Source: an uncultured Oscillospiraceae bacterium
GTDB lineage: Bacteria; Bacillota; Clostridia; Oscillospirales; Ruminococcaceae
DNA: 15,509 nt
Reading direction: 5' to 3'
Assembly: GCA_900552845.1 (NCBI GenBank)
Contig: USBC01000026.1
Location: 1-15,509, forward strand
Shown: positions 13,629 through 15,509 of the stretch, in pieces
How positions within the stretch are numbered: the first letter of the stretch is position 1
Layout: each line of letters begins with the position of its first letter
Notes under the pieces: generated by a model
Databases searched by the model: none
Seen by the model: only the letters and a program-made list of their open reading frames with translations
What the model was told of the DNA's origin: nothing
Program-made: the position numbers and the translations under genes

Positions 13629-14855
13629 ATGACACCAAGAGATTATCCTGTATTTACAGTGACCCCAAAGGCAGAGCGCAGCCTGAGAGCAGGACACCCG
13701 TGGGTGTACGGCGAGGAGGTGACCGCCGTGGCGGGGGTCTATCAAAACGGCGACATGGTAGATGTGGTAAGCAATAAAGGGCGTTACCTTGGCACCGGCT
13801 GGGTAAATGACCACTCCAAAATTCGGGTGCGCATTATCAGCCGCAATACCAATGATGTCTTTGACGAGGCGTTTTTCCGGCGGAGAGTAGGCTATGCGCT
13901 GGACTACCGTAAGACGGTAATGGGGGAGACCGACTACCGCTGTTGCCGCCTGATCTTCGGGGAGGCGGATCAGTTCCCGGGACTGACGGTAGACCGCTTT
14001 GAAAACATACTGGTAACGCAGGTGCTTTCTTTCGGTATGGAACAGCGCAAGGATTGGGTGTACCGTGCACTGGTGGAGCTGCTTCAAGCAGACGGCGAGG
14101 AAATCGATGCGATTTATGAGCGTAACGATGTGGCGATAAGAGCACTGGAGGGACTGGAACAGGGAAAGGGCTTTTACCCGATGGCAGGGTTGAAAACCGA
14201 CTTGAACGGGCATGTGATTATTACGGAAAACGGGATTAAGTACGATGTGGACTACATCGAGGGGCAGAAAACCGGCTTTTTCCTTGACCAAAAGTACAAC
14301 CGGCTGGCAGCGGCAAAGCTGGCACGCGGACGGCGGGTATTGGATTGCTTTACCCACACCGGCGCCTTTGCATTGAATGCCGCAGCAGCAGGAGCAGCGC
14401 ATGTTACAGCTGTTGATGTATCTGCCTTTGCACTGGAACTGGCAGCGGAAAACGGCAGGAAAAACGGGCTGACCAATCTGGATTATAAATGCGCCGATGT
14501 TTTTGACCTGCTGACCGAGATGGCAAAGGAGAAAAAGTGTGACTATGACTATATGATTCTCGATCCACCAGCCTTTACGAAAAGCCGCGCGACTGCAAAA
14601 AACGCCTATAACGGTTACAAGGAGATCAATAGGAAGGCGATGCAGCTCCTGCCGCGGGGCGGGTATTTGGCGACCTGCTCCTGCTCGCACTTTATGACCG
14701 ATGAGATGTTCCGCAAGATGCTGCGGGAAGCGGCGGCGGACGCCGGTGTGACGCTGCGGCAGATCGAGGCGCGGCAGCAGGCACCGGATCACCCCATTCT
14801 GCCGGAGGTTCCGGAGACCGACTATCTGAAATTTTACCTTTTGCAGGTGGTGTAA
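13629..14855 (+). CDS. rlmI: RlmI-like class I SAM-dependent rRNA methyltransferase
   Basis: This 408-residue protein has an N-terminal PUA-type RNA-binding domain (about 7-80, with AERSLRAGHPWVYGEEV) and a C-terminal Rossmann methyltransferase domain. SAM-binding motif I is RRVLDCFTHTGAFALNAA (starting near 236), preceded by GQKTGFFLDQKYNR, a family hallmark. ILDPPAFTKS is motif IV, and TCSCSHFM carries the probable catalytic cysteines of an m5C enzyme. E. coli RlmI (YccW) makes m5C1962 in 23S rRNA and has this same domain order and length; the specific target here is inferred from family. GGAGAG (13619-13624) precedes ATG 13629 at short spacing. It is monocistronic, divergent from the flavodoxin, and has no clear terminator before the next promoter. 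Confidence 0.9.
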   Translation: MTPRDYPVFTVTPKAERSLRAGHPWVYGEEVTAVAGVYQNGDMVDVVSNKGRYLGTGWVNDHSKIRVRIISRNTNDVFDEAFFRRRVGYALDYRKTVMGETDYRCCRLIFGEADQFPGLTVDRFENILVTQVLSFGMEQRKDWVYRALVELLQADGEEIDAIYERNDVAIRALEGLEQGKGFYPMAGLKTDLNGHVIITENGIKYDVDYIEGQKTGFFLDQKYNRLAAAKLARGRRVLDCFTHTGAFALNAAAAGAAHVTAVDVSAFALELAAENGRKNGLTNLDYKCADVFDLLTEMAKEKKCDYDYMILDPPAFTKSRATAKNAYNGYKEINRKAMQLLPRGGYLATCSCSHFMTDEMFRKMLREAAADAGVTLRQIEARQQAPDHPILPEVPETDYLKFYLLQVV

Positions 14856-14866
14856 GAGCAGGAATA

Positions 14867-14895
14867 TTGCGAAAACTTGACAAAAGTAGTATAAT
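14867..14895 (+). promoter_or_regulatory. Promoter of the CobW-family gene
   Basis: TTGCGA (14867-14872) and a consensus TATAAT (14890-14895) are 17 bases apart. A perfect TTGACA at 14877-14882 lies too close (7 bases) to serve this -10 and has no -10 of its own. The leader to the ATG at 14935 is about 33 bases. Confidence 0.7.
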
Positions 14896-14934
14896 ATAAA
14901 ATCGGAAATCACTTTATAGAAAGAAGATGCTTTT

Positions 14935-15509
14935 ATGACTAAAATTGATATTTTCTCCGGTTTTCTGGGCGCAGGCAAGACGACACTCATCAAGAAGCTG
15001 ATCGCTGAGGCTTATACCGGCGAACAGCTTGTCCTCATTGAAAATGAGTTTGGTGAAATCGGCATTGACGGTGGTTTTTTGCAGGAAGCGGGTATTAACA
15101 TTACCGAAATGAACAGCGGCTGCATCTGCTGCAGTCTGGTGGGCGATTTCGGCAAGGCGCTGCAGCAGGTGATGGAGACCTATCACCCCGACCGCATTTT
15201 GATCGAGCCTTCCGGCGTGGGCAAGCTGAGCGATGTGATCCGTGCGGTGCAGAACCTGGAAATGCACGATGTGGTGCTGAACGGATTTACCACTGTGGTG
15301 GACGCCACCAAAGCCAAGATGTATATGAAAAACTTTGGCGAGTTTTTCAATAATCAGGTGGAGCATGCCAGCGCCATTATTTTGAGCCGGACTGCCGGTA
15401 TGAGCCGGGAAAAGCTGGATACCTGTGTAGCACTGCTGCGGGAGAAAAATCCAACGGCTACCATTGTAACGACTCCGTGGGACGAGTTGAACGGCAAGCA
15501 GCTTTTGGC
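14935..15509 (+). CDS. CobW/COG0523 (P47K) GTP-binding metallochaperone-type protein, 5' part
   Basis: An ATG at 14935 opens a frame that continues to the window end, 191 codons visible. The N-terminus is MTKIDIFSGFLGAGKTTLIK, with P-loop GFLGAGKTT. Next come ENEFGEIGID, the metal-binding GCICCSL (a CxCC motif) and IEPSGVGKL, all hallmarks of the COG0523 family of GTPases that deliver zinc, cobalt, iron or nickel. The usual guanine-recognition N/TKxD motif after the hydrophobic strand is replaced by SRTAG (ILSRTAGMS). The ribosome binding site is weak (GAAAGAAG at 14919-14926). The gene has its own promoter. The metal and client protein cannot be told from this part, and the C-terminal domain is outside the window. 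Confidence 0.88.
   Translation, partial: MTKIDIFSGFLGAGKTTLIKKLIAEAYTGEQLVLIENEFGEIGIDGGFLQEAGINITEMNSGCICCSLVGDFGKALQQVMETYHPDRILIEPSGVGKLSDVIRAVQNLEMHDVVLNGFTTVVDATKAKMYMKNFGEFFNNQVEHASAIILSRTAGMSREKLDTCVALLREKNPTATIVTTPWDELNGKQLL

Noticed and set aside
14877..14882. A perfect TTGACA before the CobW-family gene as the -35 box.
   Set aside because: It is only 7 bases from TATAAT, and nothing like a -10 lies 16-18 bases downstream. TTGCGA at 14867 gives correct 17-base spacing.
14927..14938. A three-codon ORF (ATGCTTTTATGA) whose stop overlaps the CobW-family start, and a similar four-codon one at 9386-9400 before the first ABC gene.
   Set aside because: Such tiny frames are common by chance; there is no independent evidence of translation, though the repeated pattern was noted.
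1..15509. Mobile elements, CRISPR arrays, tRNA and rRNA genes.
   Set aside because: I found no transposase, integrase, direct-repeat array, cloverleaf or rRNA-like sequence. All large frames are chromosomal housekeeping or transport genes.

Overview
The window looks like chromosomal DNA of a Gram-positive anaerobe in the class Clostridia, most likely an Oscillospiraceae/Ruminococcaceae-type gut bacterium. The evidence is moderately high GC by eye, strong AGGAGG-type ribosome binding sites, ATGA start/stop overlaps, and a gene set typical of that group (YlmH, YkvI-like and SpoVB-like membrane proteins, PotABCD, a heterodimeric ABC exporter, an RlmI-like methyltransferase, a CobW-family GTPase). 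This placement is an inference from style and content; no rRNA or other marker is present. I saw no IS element, phage gene, CRISPR array, tRNA or rRNA.

Layout, left to right. (1) 1-371: 3' end of a YlmH-like S4-domain RNA-binding protein, closed by a hairpin that runs into the start of the next gene. (2) 430-3168: two integral membrane proteins on the same strand, a YkvI-like LeuT-fold protein and a SpoVB/MATE-like flippase, with a doubtful 46-codon ORF bridging them. (3) 3270-7470: a spermidine/putrescine uptake operon, potABCD, with its own promoter, a structured leader that can bury the potA ribosome binding site, tight 4-base overlaps between potB, potC and potD, and a strong terminator. 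PotD appears to be held by a C-terminal membrane anchor, not a lipobox cysteine. (4) 7692-9034: rmuC, a DNA-recombination/repair-associated nuclease-fold protein, whose promoter is overlapped by LexA (SOS)-like boxes. (5) 9131-12959: a heterodimeric multidrug-type ABC exporter with one degenerate and one consensus ATP site. It is preceded by a promoter with a dyad operator, an unlisted 26-codon small ORF with an excellent ribosome binding site, and an intrinsic terminator before the first ABC gene. This is the arrangement of an attenuator, and it recalls the bmrB-bmrCD leader of Bacillus subtilis. (6) 12969-14855: a flavodoxin on the minus strand and an RlmI-like rRNA methyltransferase on the plus strand, divergently transcribed from back-to-back promoters. 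A GC-rich structured element lies in the flavodoxin leader. (7) 14867-15509: the start of a CobW/COG0523 metallochaperone-type GTPase, cut off by the window end.

Most of the coding content is ordinary. The parts that deserve attention are the non-coding control regions: the ABC exporter leader (9131-9396), the potA leader (3304-3461) and the rmuC operator region (7692-7737). I do not see a wholly new multi-gene system. The best candidate for something undescribed is the 26-codon leader ORF with its mutually exclusive pairing segments.
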